A DNA stretch of 39,425 bases from an uncultured Fibrobacter sp. (GTDB lineage Bacteria > Fibrobacterota > Fibrobacteria > Fibrobacterales > Fibrobacteraceae), in NCBI GenBank assembly GCA_947305535.1, contig CAMZDZ010000005.1, positions 1 to 39,425 of the forward strand. Direction: 5' to 3'. Each line of letters opens with the position of its first letter. Position 1 is the stretch's first letter. Shown one piece after another: positions 30,543-38,974 of the stretch. A program made the translations under genes and the position numbers. The notes under the pieces were generated by a model, which saw only the letters and a list, made by a program, of their open reading frames with translations, did not search any database and was not told where the DNA came from.

Positions 30543-30570
30543 AAAAAAAAGGCGGACAGGCGCCTTTTTT
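30543..30570 (-). terminator. Terminator of the mreB-rodA operon
   Basis: AGGCG and CGCCT pair around GACAGG, with A runs on one side and T runs on the other, so it can act in both directions. It lies just beyond the rodA stop codon. Confidence 0.75.
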
Positions 30571-30591
30571 CGAAAAACCGGGAATCGCGGT

Positions 30592-31842
30592 CTACTGGTG
30601 GCCGTGCAGCCTCATGTTCACGAGGAAGCCGACCAGGACCATGCAGGTGAGCGCAAACGAGCCACCGTACGAGATAAACGGAAGCGGGAGGCCGGTAACC
30701 GGCATGAGCCCCACCGTCATGGCGATGTTCACCACCACGTGGAACAGGATTATCGTCGACGCCCCCATCGTGACAAGGGTGACAAACGGGTCGGAAGACA
30801 TCTTGCAGATGCCCGTCGCCCGCCAGAGGAACAGGCCGAAAAGCAGCAGCACGAACGTACAGCCGAAGAAGCCGAACTGTTCGCCCAGCACGCTGAAGAT
30901 GAAGTCCGTGTGTTCCTCGGGCAAGAAAGCGAGGTTGGTCTGCGAACCGTTGCCAAAGCCCTTCCCCACCGCGCCGCCGGAACCGATAGCCGTGATGGAC
31001 TGCAGCACCTGGTAGCCGTCGCCCAGCGGGTCGCTCATCGGGTCAAGGAACGTGTTCACGCGCTTCTGCTGGTGCGGTTCGAGCATGTTCCAGGCCATGG
31101 AACTCGCGTACCCCGAAAGGATGTTCACCACGAGGATGGCCGCCATCAGCGCCTTGGGCAAGTGCCTGCGGAACACGGCGAACACCACCAGGCAGATGAA
31201 GGCGCCCCACAGCACCTGGAACAAGATGGACTGCGAATGCGAGAGCAGCACCGAGAACACCGGGCTTACCACGAGGAAGAGGTCGGTGAGCGAAAGCCCC
31301 GCGAAGAAGAACGCCACCAGCGTCATCGCGATAAACACGAGCGCCGTACTCAGGTCGGGCTGCTTGAGCACCAGCGCGAACGGCACGATGAACAGCAGGG
31401 CCGGGACGACAAACGTCTTCAGCTTGAACAAACTAACCGGATGTTTGGAAAGCCAGAACGATATAGTCAGCAAGTACGCTATCTTTGCGAATTCCGATGG
31501 CTGCAACTTGAAAAATCCTAGGTCGATCCAGCGCCCGGCGCCCTTCACCACGTCGCCCGCCAAAAAGAGCACGATGCACAGCAGCACAAGCGACACGACA
31601 TAAATCGGGAACGCGATATTCTTGAGCCAGTCGATCTTCACGAACACGATTCCGGCCGCAAGGAGGCTGCCGCCGAAAAAGTAGATGATCTGCTTGAACC
31701 AGAAGGTATCGTACATGGGGATGTCCTCGCCGGTCGTCGCGGAATAAACCAGGCAGACGCCGACGGTCATCAGCGCAAAAGTGATGCCCAAAAAAAGCCA
31801 GTCGTACTTGAGCGACTTGTCTAGGAAACGTCCCGAACTCAT
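30592..31842 (-). CDS. rodA: Rod-shape SEDS glycosyltransferase RodA
   Basis: RodA polymerises lipid II into glycan strands during cell elongation, working with PBP2. The 416-residue product is polytopic (about ten transmembrane helices) with family motifs: S-A-T-T near the first helix, G-A-G-R-W-I-D-L-G and L-Q-P-S-E-F-A-K, L-K-Q-P-D-L-S-T-A, and near the C-terminus G-L-M-P-V-T-G-L-P-L-P-F-I-S-Y-G-G-S. The ATG overlaps the PBP2 stop (ATGA), the standard mrdA-mrdB arrangement. It is the last gene of the operon before a terminator. Confidence 0.97.
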   Translation of the reverse strand: MSSGRFLDKSLKYDWLFLGITFALMTVGVCLVYSATTGEDIPMYDTFWFKQIIYFFGGSLLAAGIVFVKIDWLKNIAFPIYVVSLVLLCIVLFLAGDVVKGAGRWIDLGFFKLQPSEFAKIAYLLTISFWLSKHPVSLFKLKTFVVPALLFIVPFALVLKQPDLSTALVFIAMTLVAFFFAGLSLTDLFLVVSPVFSVLLSHSQSILFQVLWGAFICLVVFAVFRRHLPKALMAAILVVNILSGYASSMAWNMLEPHQQKRVNTFLDPMSDPLGDGYQVLQSITAIGSGGAVGKGFGNGSQTNLAFLPEEHTDFIFSVLGEQFGFFGCTFVLLLFGLFLWRATGICKMSSDPFVTLVTMGASTIILFHVVVNIAMTVGLMPVTGLPLPFISYGGSFALTCMVLVGFLVNMRLHGHQ

Positions 31843-33692
31843 TTCTTGGTTTCCTCCTCCTCGATACCGAAATACGCCATGAGGACCTTGCGGGCCACCG
31901 GAGCGGACTTCGCGCCACCGCCTCCCGCCGCCTCAAGAATCACGGCGACGGCAATCTGCGGGTCGTTCAGCGGGGCCACCGCGGCAAACCAGGCATGCGT
32001 CTTCTCGCCCTTCTTCCATTCGCCCGAACCCGTCTTTCCGCCCACGCGGATGCCGGGCACGGCGCCGCGCTTGCCCGTTCCCCCCGGATGGTTCACGACC
32101 GAGTCGATCGCGTTCATCAAAATGCGGTGCGTCTCGGGCTTCATTCTGCCAGAACGGATAATCTTCGGTTCGTAGCGGCGCACGAGCGTGCCGTTCTCGT
32201 CACGGAGCTCCTTCATGAAGTGCGGCTGGTACACGCCCTTGTTGGTCGCCAGGGAACCGATAAGCACGGCCTGCTGCAGCGGAGTCACCAGTTCGCCCTG
32301 GCCAATGGCCAAGTTCAGGATAAGGCCGCGGGCCCAGCGCCAGCCGAGGCGCTTGTTCTTCGCGTTGAAGGAAGCCGAATCCGGGAGCCAGCCGCCCTTC
32401 TCGCCGGGAATGTCCACGCCGAGCGGCTTCTCGCCCAGGCCGAAACGCCGGCCGAACTCGTTGATGCGGGCCATGTCGATATCGAGGCCCGCCTGGTAGA
32501 AGAACACGTCGCAGGAGAGGCGCAGCGCATGCACCACGTTCAGGTTGCCGTGCACGCCCCAGCACTTCTGGTAGCGGGCGCCGTACTGGTAGCCGCCCGT
32601 ACAGGATTTCGGATAGTACTTGCTTTCGGAAAGCACGCCGTACTCCAGCCCCGCACCCGCCGTGACGAGCTTGAACACCGACGCCGGCGTATAGGTCCCC
32701 GAGATGGCACGGTTCGTCAGCGGTCGCATGGAATCCAGCGCCACCTGCGCCCAGCCCTTATTGCGTTCGCGCTTCTTCAGGGAGAAAATGTTCGGGTCGA
32801 GCCTCGGCGAACTCACCATCGCAAGAATTTCACCGTTACGCGGGTCGATTGCCACGAGGGCGCCCTTCACCGAGTCGGGAATCGCCTCTTCCGCCACCTT
32901 CTGCAATCTCAGGTCAATCGTCGAAATCAACTGCAAGCCCGTAATCGGGGGTTGCGTCTCCACGCCACGCACCTGCCCCACCTCGCGGCCGGACGCATTC
33001 ACCTCGACCAACTTCAGGCCGTTCTTGCCCCGGAACTCCTGGTCGTAGCCCTGCTCCAGACCCTTCTGGCCGATACGGTCGCCCAAGGAATAGTTTTCGT
33101 ATTCGGGCTGCTTCAGCTGCTCTTCGGAAATTTCGCTCGTATAGCCGAGCACGTGCGACGCGAGCGTGCCATAAGGATATTCGCGTCGGGACTCTATCTG
33201 CGTGATGACGCCCGGCAGTTCGGAAGAATGTTCCTCGATAATGGACACTTGTTCCGCAGTCGCGTCTTCCAGGATGCGGATGGGGCGCGTCTTGATCCAG
33301 TTGACGCGCTGGAACGCCGTATCCAGCGAAAGGGAGTCAAAAAGGAATTCGCCGTCCTTGTCCTTGATCTGCAAAAGCCTATTGAAAATGGCCTTGCGGT
33401 CTTCCTTTTTCTTGGGAAGGCTCATCGCCTGGATGGCAATCTGGTACGAAGGCCTGTTGCGCACGAGCACGTTGCCGTTACGGTCGTAGATGTAGCCGCG
33501 CTCGGCAGTGAGCACCACCTTGCGCAAGCGGTTGTTCTCGGAACGCTGGAGGTTTTCCTCGTAATGCGTGAACTGCAACGAGTAGAGCCTGATGACCAGC
33601 ACCAGGAACAGCAGGCCTACGCCCGCGAGGAACACGACAATATGCCAGTTCCGGCTCTGTACCGCCTCGTTGTCTTGATTGTCATTTAGCAT
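31839..33692 (-). CDS. mrdA: Penicillin-binding protein 2, peptidoglycan transpeptidase
   Basis: PBP2 cross-links peptidoglycan during elongation. The 617-residue product has one N-terminal transmembrane helix (~20-40), the pedestal domain with R-G-Y-I-Y-D-R-N-G-N-V-L, and a transpeptidase domain with S-V-F-K (active-site Ser about residue 337), S-C-D (SxN equivalent, ~392) and K-T-G-S-G-E (~552). The SxN motif has Asp instead of Asn, common in PBP2 proteins. The start lies 11 bases inside the mreD end, and rodA follows with a 4-base overlap, so translation is likely coupled along the operon. Confidence 0.96.
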   Translation of the reverse strand: MLNDNQDNEAVQSRNWHIVVFLAGVGLLFLVLVIRLYSLQFTHYEENLQRSENNRLRKVVLTAERGYIYDRNGNVLVRNRPSYQIAIQAMSLPKKKEDRKAIFNRLLQIKDKDGEFLFDSLSLDTAFQRVNWIKTRPIRILEDATAEQVSIIEEHSSELPGVITQIESRREYPYGTLASHVLGYTSEISEEQLKQPEYENYSLGDRIGQKGLEQGYDQEFRGKNGLKLVEVNASGREVGQVRGVETQPPITGLQLISTIDLRLQKVAEEAIPDSVKGALVAIDPRNGEILAMVSSPRLDPNIFSLKKRERNKGWAQVALDSMRPLTNRAISGTYTPASVFKLVTAGAGLEYGVLSESKYYPKSCTGGYQYGARYQKCWGVHGNLNVVHALRLSCDVFFYQAGLDIDMARINEFGRRFGLGEKPLGVDIPGEKGGWLPDSASFNAKNKRLGWRWARGLILNLAIGQGELVTPLQQAVLIGSLATNKGVYQPHFMKELRDENGTLVRRYEPKIIRSGRMKPETHRILMNAIDSVVNHPGGTGKRGAVPGIRVGGKTGSGEWKKGEKTHAWFAAVAPLNDPQIAVAVILEAAGGGGAKSAPVARKVLMAYFGIEEEETKK

Positions 33693-34167
33693 GCTTTGCC
33701 GGCTTCCCCATACTCAAGTAGAACACCAGGCCTCCGACAAACAGCGTGTACGCGCATTCCGGCAGCGTTTCCTTGAAGAACAGGTTCGTCACGGCCTCCC
33801 CTTCCAGCCCGGTAAAGAAGAAGTACGCCATGTCGCACACGAAAAAGGCGAGCCCGAGCACACCGACCTTCGTCGGGAAGTTGAGCGTTAGGAATCGTTC
33901 CTCGAGCTGGCCGACGAGGAACCCAATCAAAGTCATCGATATGGCATGAGCGCCGAGCCACTCCACCGGCGCATAGACATCCTGCGCGAAGCCCGCGAGG
34001 AAACCCCAGAAGCATCCCGAGGCGGGGCCGCGCTTGATAGCGACTGCCACCACGAAGATAATGACGAAGTCAGGAGCCACGCCAAACATGCTGATCCAGT
34101 CCGCGACCGTCGTCTGCAGGACAAAGCTCAGCAAAAAGAGCACGAACGCTTTCAGCCACTTACTCAT
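33682..34167 (-). CDS. mreD: Rod shape-determining protein MreD
   Basis: From the ATG at 34167 the product has 161 residues and about five transmembrane helices, starting M-S-K-W-L-K-A-F-V-L. The pattern P-D-F-V-I-I-F-V-V-A-V-A and G-F-x-A-G-F-A-Q-D-V is typical for MreD, a small membrane subunit of the elongasome. A longer frame to 34257 would overlap mreC by about 100 bases and begin with an Arg/Ser-rich sequence, so it is rejected. The start overlaps the mreC stop by 8 bases. Confidence 0.92.
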   Translation of the reverse strand: MSKWLKAFVLFLLSFVLQTTVADWISMFGVAPDFVIIFVVAVAIKRGPASGCFWGFLAGFAQDVYAPVEWLGAHAISMTLIGFLVGQLEERFLTLNFPTKVGVLGLAFFVCDMAYFFFTGLEGEAVTNLFFKETLPECAYTLFVGGLVFYLSMGKPAKHAK

Positions 34168-34987
34168 CCAGCAACTCCTGAATGACCCATTCCGGATCCT
34201 TCTGCATGATGAACACTTCCTCGAGCGTGGTGATATCCTGGAAGGGCGTGACGTCAAGCTTGCGCATCACGTCAAGGTCGGCCCTGCGAACTTCCTTCAC
34301 AAGGCCCACGGGAATGCCCTTCGGGAATATGCCGCCCAGGCCAGAGGTAATCAGCGTGTCGCCTTCCTTGACGCCGGCATGCGTCGGCACCATGGCCGAA
34401 AGCATATGCCCGTCGGCGCTTTCAAGAAAACCCACAACACGGGTACGGCGCTCCATTACAGACAACTTAAGATTCGGATCGGAAAGCAGCTGTACCCTGG
34501 AATGCGCGAACGAAGCCTTGGTCACCTTGCCGACAAGTCCCTTCGTGGAAAACACCGGCATGTTCTCCTTGACACCGTGATAAGTTCCCCTGTTCACGAC
34601 AAGCGTCGTAAGGAACCTTCCGGGATTATGCCCGACTACACGAGCCGTAACGATGGGGAAATCCCACTTGTCGTCAAACCGGACCAGCGTATGGAGTCTA
34701 GCCAGTTCTTCCAGCCCTTCGCTTGCATGATACAGTTCCTGACGGAGCCTCGCGTTCTCTTCCTTGAGGCGCTCGTTCTCGTCGGCGACGGAACGGTATT
34801 CCTTCAGCGAGGACAAAGCCACCTGGGCCGGATAGAACACGGATCCCAGCACCGAGGACACGATGCTCTCGCGCACGGGGTTCGGGGCCTCGCGCATGAG
34901 CAGGCCCAACAGCATAAAGAAGACAAAGGCGACAATGCCATGTCTCTGGGTGAACAAGTCTAAAACAAAGCGGAACGCCTTACGCAT
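34160..34987 (-). CDS. mreC: Rod shape-determining protein MreC
   Basis: MreC is the periplasmic scaffold of the elongasome that activates PBP2-RodA. The 275-residue product has an N-terminal transmembrane helix (~17-33), a coiled coil (~60-95, A-D-E-N-E-R-L-K-E-E-N-A-R-L) and two beta-barrel subdomains with G-L-V-G-K-V and L-I-T-S-G-L-G-G-I-F-P-K-G-I-P-V-G, the latter a hallmark of MreC. It starts 21 bases after mreB and overlaps mreD. Confidence 0.95.
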   Translation of the reverse strand: MRKAFRFVLDLFTQRHGIVAFVFFMLLGLLMREAPNPVRESIVSSVLGSVFYPAQVALSSLKEYRSVADENERLKEENARLRQELYHASEGLEELARLHTLVRFDDKWDFPIVTARVVGHNPGRFLTTLVVNRGTYHGVKENMPVFSTKGLVGKVTKASFAHSRVQLLSDPNLKLSVMERRTRVVGFLESADGHMLSAMVPTHAGVKEGDTLITSGLGGIFPKGIPVGLVKEVRRADLDVMRKLDVTPFQDITTLEEVFIMQKDPEWVIQELLDE

Positions 34988-35008
34988 CAGACTCCAACCA
35001 AAAGGGAA

Positions 35009-36031
35009 TTAGTTGGACGAGGCGATAAGGACAGGACGGTACTTGTCAAGGTCTTCGAGAATTCGTGCAGCACCCTTGCAAACGCAAACGAGCGCGTCGT
35101 CAATCACGTTGACGGAAAGGCCAGTTTCCTTGCGGATACGTTCGTCGAAACCGCGCAGCTGGGACGCACCGCCCGTCATGATGATACCCTTGTCCAAGAT
35201 GTCGGAAGACAACTCGGGAGGAGTCATGCTGAGGGCCTGCTTGACGGCCTCGATGATAGCGGTAACCGGCTCTTCCAGTGCGGAACGGATTTCGGTACTG
35301 GTAATGGTCATGGTGCGCGGGACACCGGCGATAAAGTCGTGGCCCTTGACTTCCATGGAAAGTTCTTCTTCGAGCGGGCTGGCGGAGCCGATCTGGATCT
35401 TGATCTGCTCGGCAGTGCTTTCGCCCACGCAGAGGTTGTACATGGTGCGCAGGTGACGAACAATGGCTTCGTCCATCTCGTCGCCGCCCACACGCACGGA
35501 AGCGTTGCAGACAGTGCCGTTCAACGCGATAACGGCGATGTCGGACGTACCGCCGCCAATGTCGACAATCATGTTGCCCACAGGGTCTTCAACGGGAATG
35601 CCCATGCCCACGGCAGCGGCCATCGGTTCATGAACCAGGTGCACTTCCTTTGCGCCGGCCTGGCGAGCGGCGTCGATCACGGCGCGCTTTTCCACTTCGG
35701 TAATGCCGGAGGGAACACCGACCACCACACGAGGTTTCACCATCCACAGCGGGTACTTCTGCACGCGCTTGATGAAGGTCTGCAGCAGGTTTTCCACCAG
35801 CTCGAAATCGGCAATCACGCCATCGCGCATCGGGCGCACGGCGCGGCTTTCACCGGGAGTACGACCAAGCATCTTCTTGGCCTCGAAACCGATAGCCGAA
35901 ACGCGGTTGTTCTTGCTGTCTACGGCAATCACGGTCGGTTCGTTAATGACAATGCCCTGGCCGGCCACATGAACGAGAGTGTTCGCCGTGCCGAGGTCGA
36001 TACCAATATCACAAGAGAATAAGCCGAACAA
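35009..36031 (-). CDS. mreB: Rod shape-determining actin homologue MreB
   Basis: MreB forms membrane-bound filaments that orient wall synthesis. The 340-residue product has the actin-fold nucleotide-binding motifs D-I-G-I-D-L-G-T-A-N-T (phosphate 1), D-I-G-G-G-T-S-D-I-A (phosphate 2) and M-T-G-G-A-S-Q-L-R (adenosine), and the typical V-x-G-V-P-S-G-I-T-E-V-E-K-R-A. The start codon is TTG at 36031, with AAGGA 9 bases upstream; the resulting F-G-L-F-S-C-D-I aligns with the usual MreB N-terminus. It is the first gene of the mreBCD-mrdA-rodA operon. A non-ATG start may limit its translation. Confidence 0.97.
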   Translation of the reverse strand: MFGLFSCDIGIDLGTANTLVHVAGQGIVINEPTVIAVDSKNNRVSAIGFEAKKMLGRTPGESRAVRPMRDGVIADFELVENLLQTFIKRVQKYPLWMVKPRVVVGVPSGITEVEKRAVIDAARQAGAKEVHLVHEPMAAAVGMGIPVEDPVGNMIVDIGGGTSDIAVIALNGTVCNASVRVGGDEMDEAIVRHLRTMYNLCVGESTAEQIKIQIGSASPLEEELSMEVKGHDFIAGVPRTMTITSTEIRSALEEPVTAIIEAVKQALSMTPPELSSDILDKGIIMTGGASQLRGFDERIRKETGLSVNVIDDALVCVCKGAARILEDLDKYRPVLIASSN

Positions 36032-36112
36032 AATTTGTGTCCTTTTTAAGGGTTTAAAACCAAATAATCCTACGCGAAAAAAAATACAATTATTTGCAGA
36101 AAAACGAGGACG

Positions 36113-36475
36113 TCACTGCAGGGAATCCCCGCCAAAATAGAGTTTCTTGAAATAGCGGTCCCAGTGGCGGTAATGCGCATCGTAGCGGTACTTGCGCTTC
36201 TCGTGCAGCTTGATGTCTTTGTACATGAAGAAGTCCACCTCGGCATAGGCAGAATAAATCTCGGCCTTGGCGCCTTCGAACAAACGAAAATCCTTGATGC
36301 GGTAGTACGGGGTGTCGAGCAGGGCCGAGCGGTCCCCCGACCCGTGCAGGAACTCGGCGACGTTGAACTCGAGATCGTCCTGGAGGAAGGCTTCCAGCTT
36401 GGTTTCAATGCGCTCCGTGGGCTCGGAACAGCCCAGGAGCAGGGCGCACGCTATTGCAAAAAAGAAGAATCTCAT
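36113..36475 (-). CDS. Small lipoprotein of unknown function
   Basis: The 120-residue product opens M-R-F-F-F-F-A-I-A-C-A-L-L-L-G-C, a clear lipoprotein signal with lipobox L-L-G-C. The mature part is charged and rich in Tyr, Phe and His (Y-R-Y-D-A-H-Y-R-H-W-D-R-Y), with no recognised family. The start at 36475 is chosen because the signal begins there; an 11-residue extension to 36508 would reach past the -10 box. There is no Shine-Dalgarno sequence, and TATATT lies 9 bases upstream, so the message is probably nearly leaderless. It precedes mreB by 81 bases with no terminator between, so some read-through into the rod operon is possible. Confidence 0.78.
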   Translation of the reverse strand: MRFFFFAIACALLLGCSEPTERIETKLEAFLQDDLEFNVAEFLHGSGDRSALLDTPYYRIKDFRLFEGAKAEIYSAYAEVDFFMYKDIKLHEKRKYRYDAHYRHWDRYFKKLYFGGDSLQ

Positions 36476-36476
36476 G

Positions 36477-36512
36477 GCGCAAAAAATATAAATCTTGCGC
36501 ACAAGCAAACAA
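36477..36512 (-). promoter_or_regulatory. Candidate promoter with GCGCAA-N12-TTGCGC inverted repeat
   Basis: On the minus strand TTGTTT (36512-36507), 16 bases and TATATT (36490-36485) could form a promoter. The -10 box lies inside a perfect inverted repeat, GCGCAA (36477-36482) and TTGCGC (36495-36500). A regulator bound there would block RNA polymerase. Confidence 0.5.
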
Positions 36513-36514
36513 GC

Positions 36515-36547
36515 ACAAAAAAAGAAACGCGCCCGTGAGGCGCGTTT
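36515..36547 (-). terminator. Terminator of the outer-membrane protein gene
   Basis: AAACGCGCC and GGCGCGTTT form a 9-bp stem with loop CGTGA. The minus strand continues CTTTTTTTGTGC. It lies about 22 bases after the stop codon of the gene ending at 36569. Confidence 0.88.
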
Positions 36548-36568
36548 CCCGATTTTTTAGGATTTCAA

Positions 36569-37858
36569 CTAGAAGGAGTAAGTTGCAGAAATTCTAGAGA
36601 AGATGCGGCCTTCGCCCTGGAACGGGTTGCGGAAGAGCAAGTCTTCGGCAACGGTCACGTCGATCTTCAGCTTTTCTTCGATGTTGATGCCGAAACCGAA
36701 GCCGACATGGTCGTCCGCGGTGCCGTTAGCCAGCGGGTTCGTGGCGAAGAAGTTGCCGTTGTCGCGGCAGATGCCGTCGTTGCCGGCATTCTTCGAGTCG
36801 ACGTCACACTGCGTGTAGAGAATGGCCTTCTGGCCACCGACGCGGATGACGAACCAGTCCCACCAGATGTTGCGTTCGATACCGAAGCTGATCATGCCGC
36901 CGATGTCGCTGCGCTTGTCCCAGTTCGGATCATCTTCGTTCTGGGAGTTGTAGAGGCTCTCGCCCGTCGCGTAGTCGAACGTCCAGTCGTGGGCCTTCAA
37001 CTGGTTCCAGATGAAGTCGCCACCCAACCAGAAGAAGCCACGGTCCAAGGCAACGTTAATGCCGAGGCCGACCTGGGCGTGCTTGTCGTCGATGCCCGGA
37101 GCCTGGATGAGTTTCATGGAGAACGCCGGGACAAGTTCGCCGTCGATCGCGTCAAGAGAGAAGAACGCGCGGGAATTGGCGAGGAAGGAGAAGTCGCCGT
37201 CGTCAAAGAAGTTCTTGTGTTCGGGGCCGTACTGGATACGGGCAAGGCCGAAGCTGAACTCGAAGTCGATGCTGCTGCCGAACTGGAGGTTCAAGCCTGC
37301 GTCACCCTGAATGATGGAGGCGAAAGCGTTCTTGGCCACCTGGTAGGAACCGTCTTCAGCCACGTCGCCACCGTCCTGGTGAGCGATGTAGATGTGCAAG
37401 CCCCATGCGTCGCCGTTAGAAAGCGAGCCGCCCAAGAAGCCGTCGAAGTTCGTCACTGTCTCGGGAACCTTGGTCGTGTCGTTCGCCGCATCACCAATGA
37501 CGCGGGTCGGCAAATACTTGGCGAGATCGGATGTACGGCCGAACAAGCCACCGATGGAAAGACGCGGATCGGGATTGTTCTCGTCGCCGAGCGAGACGGA
37601 GAAAATGCCGCCGAAATTCGGATGCTGCGGATCGAGGTTCTTGCCCGTTTCCACGTCCTGCGTGTAAGGACCAAATTCACCAATCAAATAGTTCGGGTAG
37701 AGATTGATGTTTGCCGGGTTGTCGAAGATGCTCACGTCATCCATGATGTACGTTGTGTTCTTACCCATGGATTCGATACGGGCAAAGGTTGCAAAGGCGG
37801 AACCGACACCCAAAATGCCGAACGCCATGCCAACTGCGGCAGCTGATTTGAAATTCAT
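36569..37858 (-). CDS. Putative outer-membrane beta-barrel protein
   Basis: From the ATG at 37858 the product has 429 residues. It has a signal peptide (M-N-F-K-S-A-A-A, cleavage after S-A-F-A), a mature region with alternating hydrophobic and polar strands and many Gly, Asn and aromatic residues, and a final A-T-Y-S-F with terminal Phe, the usual outer-membrane insertion signal. The early part (D-D-V-S-I-F-D-N-P-A-N-I) recalls the N-terminal region of outer-membrane transport barrels, where N-P-A is frequent. A specific family is not recognised. The start has AGGAG 5 bases upstream. The leader upstream of 37858 is long and AT-rich. It appears monocistronic. Confidence 0.78.
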   Translation of the reverse strand: MNFKSAAAVGMAFGILGVGSAFATFARIESMGKNTTYIMDDVSIFDNPANINLYPNYLIGEFGPYTQDVETGKNLDPQHPNFGGIFSVSLGDENNPDPRLSIGGLFGRTSDLAKYLPTRVIGDAANDTTKVPETVTNFDGFLGGSLSNGDAWGLHIYIAHQDGGDVAEDGSYQVAKNAFASIIQGDAGLNLQFGSSIDFEFSFGLARIQYGPEHKNFFDDGDFSFLANSRAFFSLDAIDGELVPAFSMKLIQAPGIDDKHAQVGLGINVALDRGFFWLGGDFIWNQLKAHDWTFDYATGESLYNSQNEDDPNWDKRSDIGGMISFGIERNIWWDWFVIRVGGQKAILYTQCDVDSKNAGNDGICRDNGNFFATNPLANGTADDHVGFGFGINIEEKLKIDVTVAEDLLFRNPFQGEGRIFSRISATYSF

Positions 37859-37990
37859 ATGAACTCCTGTTGAAAAACCTGCTATAAAGTTAATTTTATT
37901 TAACCATAAAAACAATAGATTGTAACAAATTTGCTGATTTTTTTCGGTTTTTTTCCAGACCACGCCCCATGGTCCAAAAACAAAGTCCAC

Positions 37991-38027
37991 ATACAAAAAA
38001 AGACCGAGCTGAGCTCGGTCCTTTTTT
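37991..38027 (-). terminator. Terminator after the AgmX/TonB-like gene
   Basis: GACCGAGC and GCTCGGTC form an 8-bp stem with a 3-base loop. The minus strand continues with seven T residues and the plus strand with CTTTTTT, so it is bidirectional. Confidence 0.9.
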
Positions 38028-38042
38028 CAAGCTTTCCAAAGA

Positions 38043-38972
38043 TTATTCGGAGAACGTGAACGGAATGGTTACCGTCGTGTTACCGGACTTCACCTTGCTG
38101 AACTTCCAGCGGCTCACAGCAGACTTGATTTCGCCATCAAATTCGCCGTAACCAGTGGTGGAAGAAGCAATGGAGATGCTGATAACTTCGCCACCCGGAG
38201 CGATCGTGAACTTCAAGGTAACCTTACCCTGGAATCCCGGTTTCTTCTTCAGGAATTTGTTATAGATGTGACGGAGACCCGGAGTACGCTGACGGACGAC
38301 CTTCATGATGTCCGCTGCGGAACGGGAACCGCCGCCGGCGCCCATGTCGATATCGCGTTCAGACGGAGTCTTGATGGAGCCCTTAGCCTTAGTAGCGATA
38401 CCACCGCCACCACCGCCAAGGAGGCCAGCAAGGCCGTCACCGATACCACCGGAACCACCTTCAGCATAACCTTCGTTGAAGCCGCCATCAGCCTTACCGC
38501 GACGACCACCGAGCACGGTCTTACCCGTCGTCTGGAGGCCAGCCACGTCCTTAAGAACCTTGTCGATGTCCTTGGTGAACTTCTGGTTCTTCATGAGGTC
38601 GTAAGCAGCAGCAGAGGCGTTCTTGGTCTGAGCAGTGAGGAGCTTGAGCACGCCGCGAGTCTGCGGAGCGTTCGGCTGGCCCTTACCGCGCGGCTTACCA
38701 CCGCCACCGGCCTTCTTACGAGGCTTCTTGGGTTCTTCTTTCTTCTTCTCTTCCTTCTTCTCTTCCTTCTGTTCGATGGTCATAGAAGCGGAAAGATCTT
38801 CATTTGCGGATTCTTCGAACACGACTTCGTCAACGACCGCTTCGTACATGGAAGCCCACATACAGATAGCCAGAGCGACGACCAAGGAGATACCGGCGAT
38901 AGCGCCCATCTTCTTGTCGGATTCCGGCATAAGCGACGCGACTAACGGATCCATAGCAACATTCTTAGCCAT
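38043..38972 (-). CDS. AgmX/TonB-like energy-coupling protein
   Basis: The 309-residue product has a cytoplasmic N-terminus, one transmembrane helix (~23-43), a Glu/Lys/Pro-rich spacer (E-K-K-E-E-K-K-K-E-E-P-K-K), a Gly-rich middle (including G-G-G-G-G-G) and a C-terminal domain (~225-309) with R-H-I-Y-N-K-F-L, G-K-V-T-L-K-F-T-I-A-P-G-G-E-V and W-K-F-S, as in AgmX/PglI or TonB C-terminal domains. Such proteins transmit proton-motive force from ExbB/D-type complexes across the periplasm. The ATG lies 2 bases after the ExbD stop and a ribosome site is inside the exbD end. The longer frame to 39041 is rejected because it lies within exbD. Substrate or function (transport, envelope integrity or gliding) is unknown. 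Confidence 0.85.
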   Translation of the reverse strand: MAKNVAMDPLVASLMPESDKKMGAIAGISLVVALAICMWASMYEAVVDEVVFEESANEDLSASMTIEQKEEKKEEKKKEEPKKPRKKAGGGGKPRGKGQPNAPQTRGVLKLLTAQTKNASAAAYDLMKNQKFTKDIDKVLKDVAGLQTTGKTVLGGRRGKADGGFNEGYAEGGSGGIGDGLAGLLGGGGGGIATKAKGSIKTPSERDIDMGAGGGSRSAADIMKVVRQRTPGLRHIYNKFLKKKPGFQGKVTLKFTIAPGGEVISISIASSTTGYGEFDGEIKSAVSRWKFSKVKSGNTTVTIPFTFSE

Positions 38973-38974
38973 AG

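Noticed and set aside
34168-34257. N-terminal extension of mreD
   Set aside because: It would overlap mreC by ~100 bases with an Arg/Ser-rich non-MreD sequence; the ATG at 34167 gives a normal MreD start.
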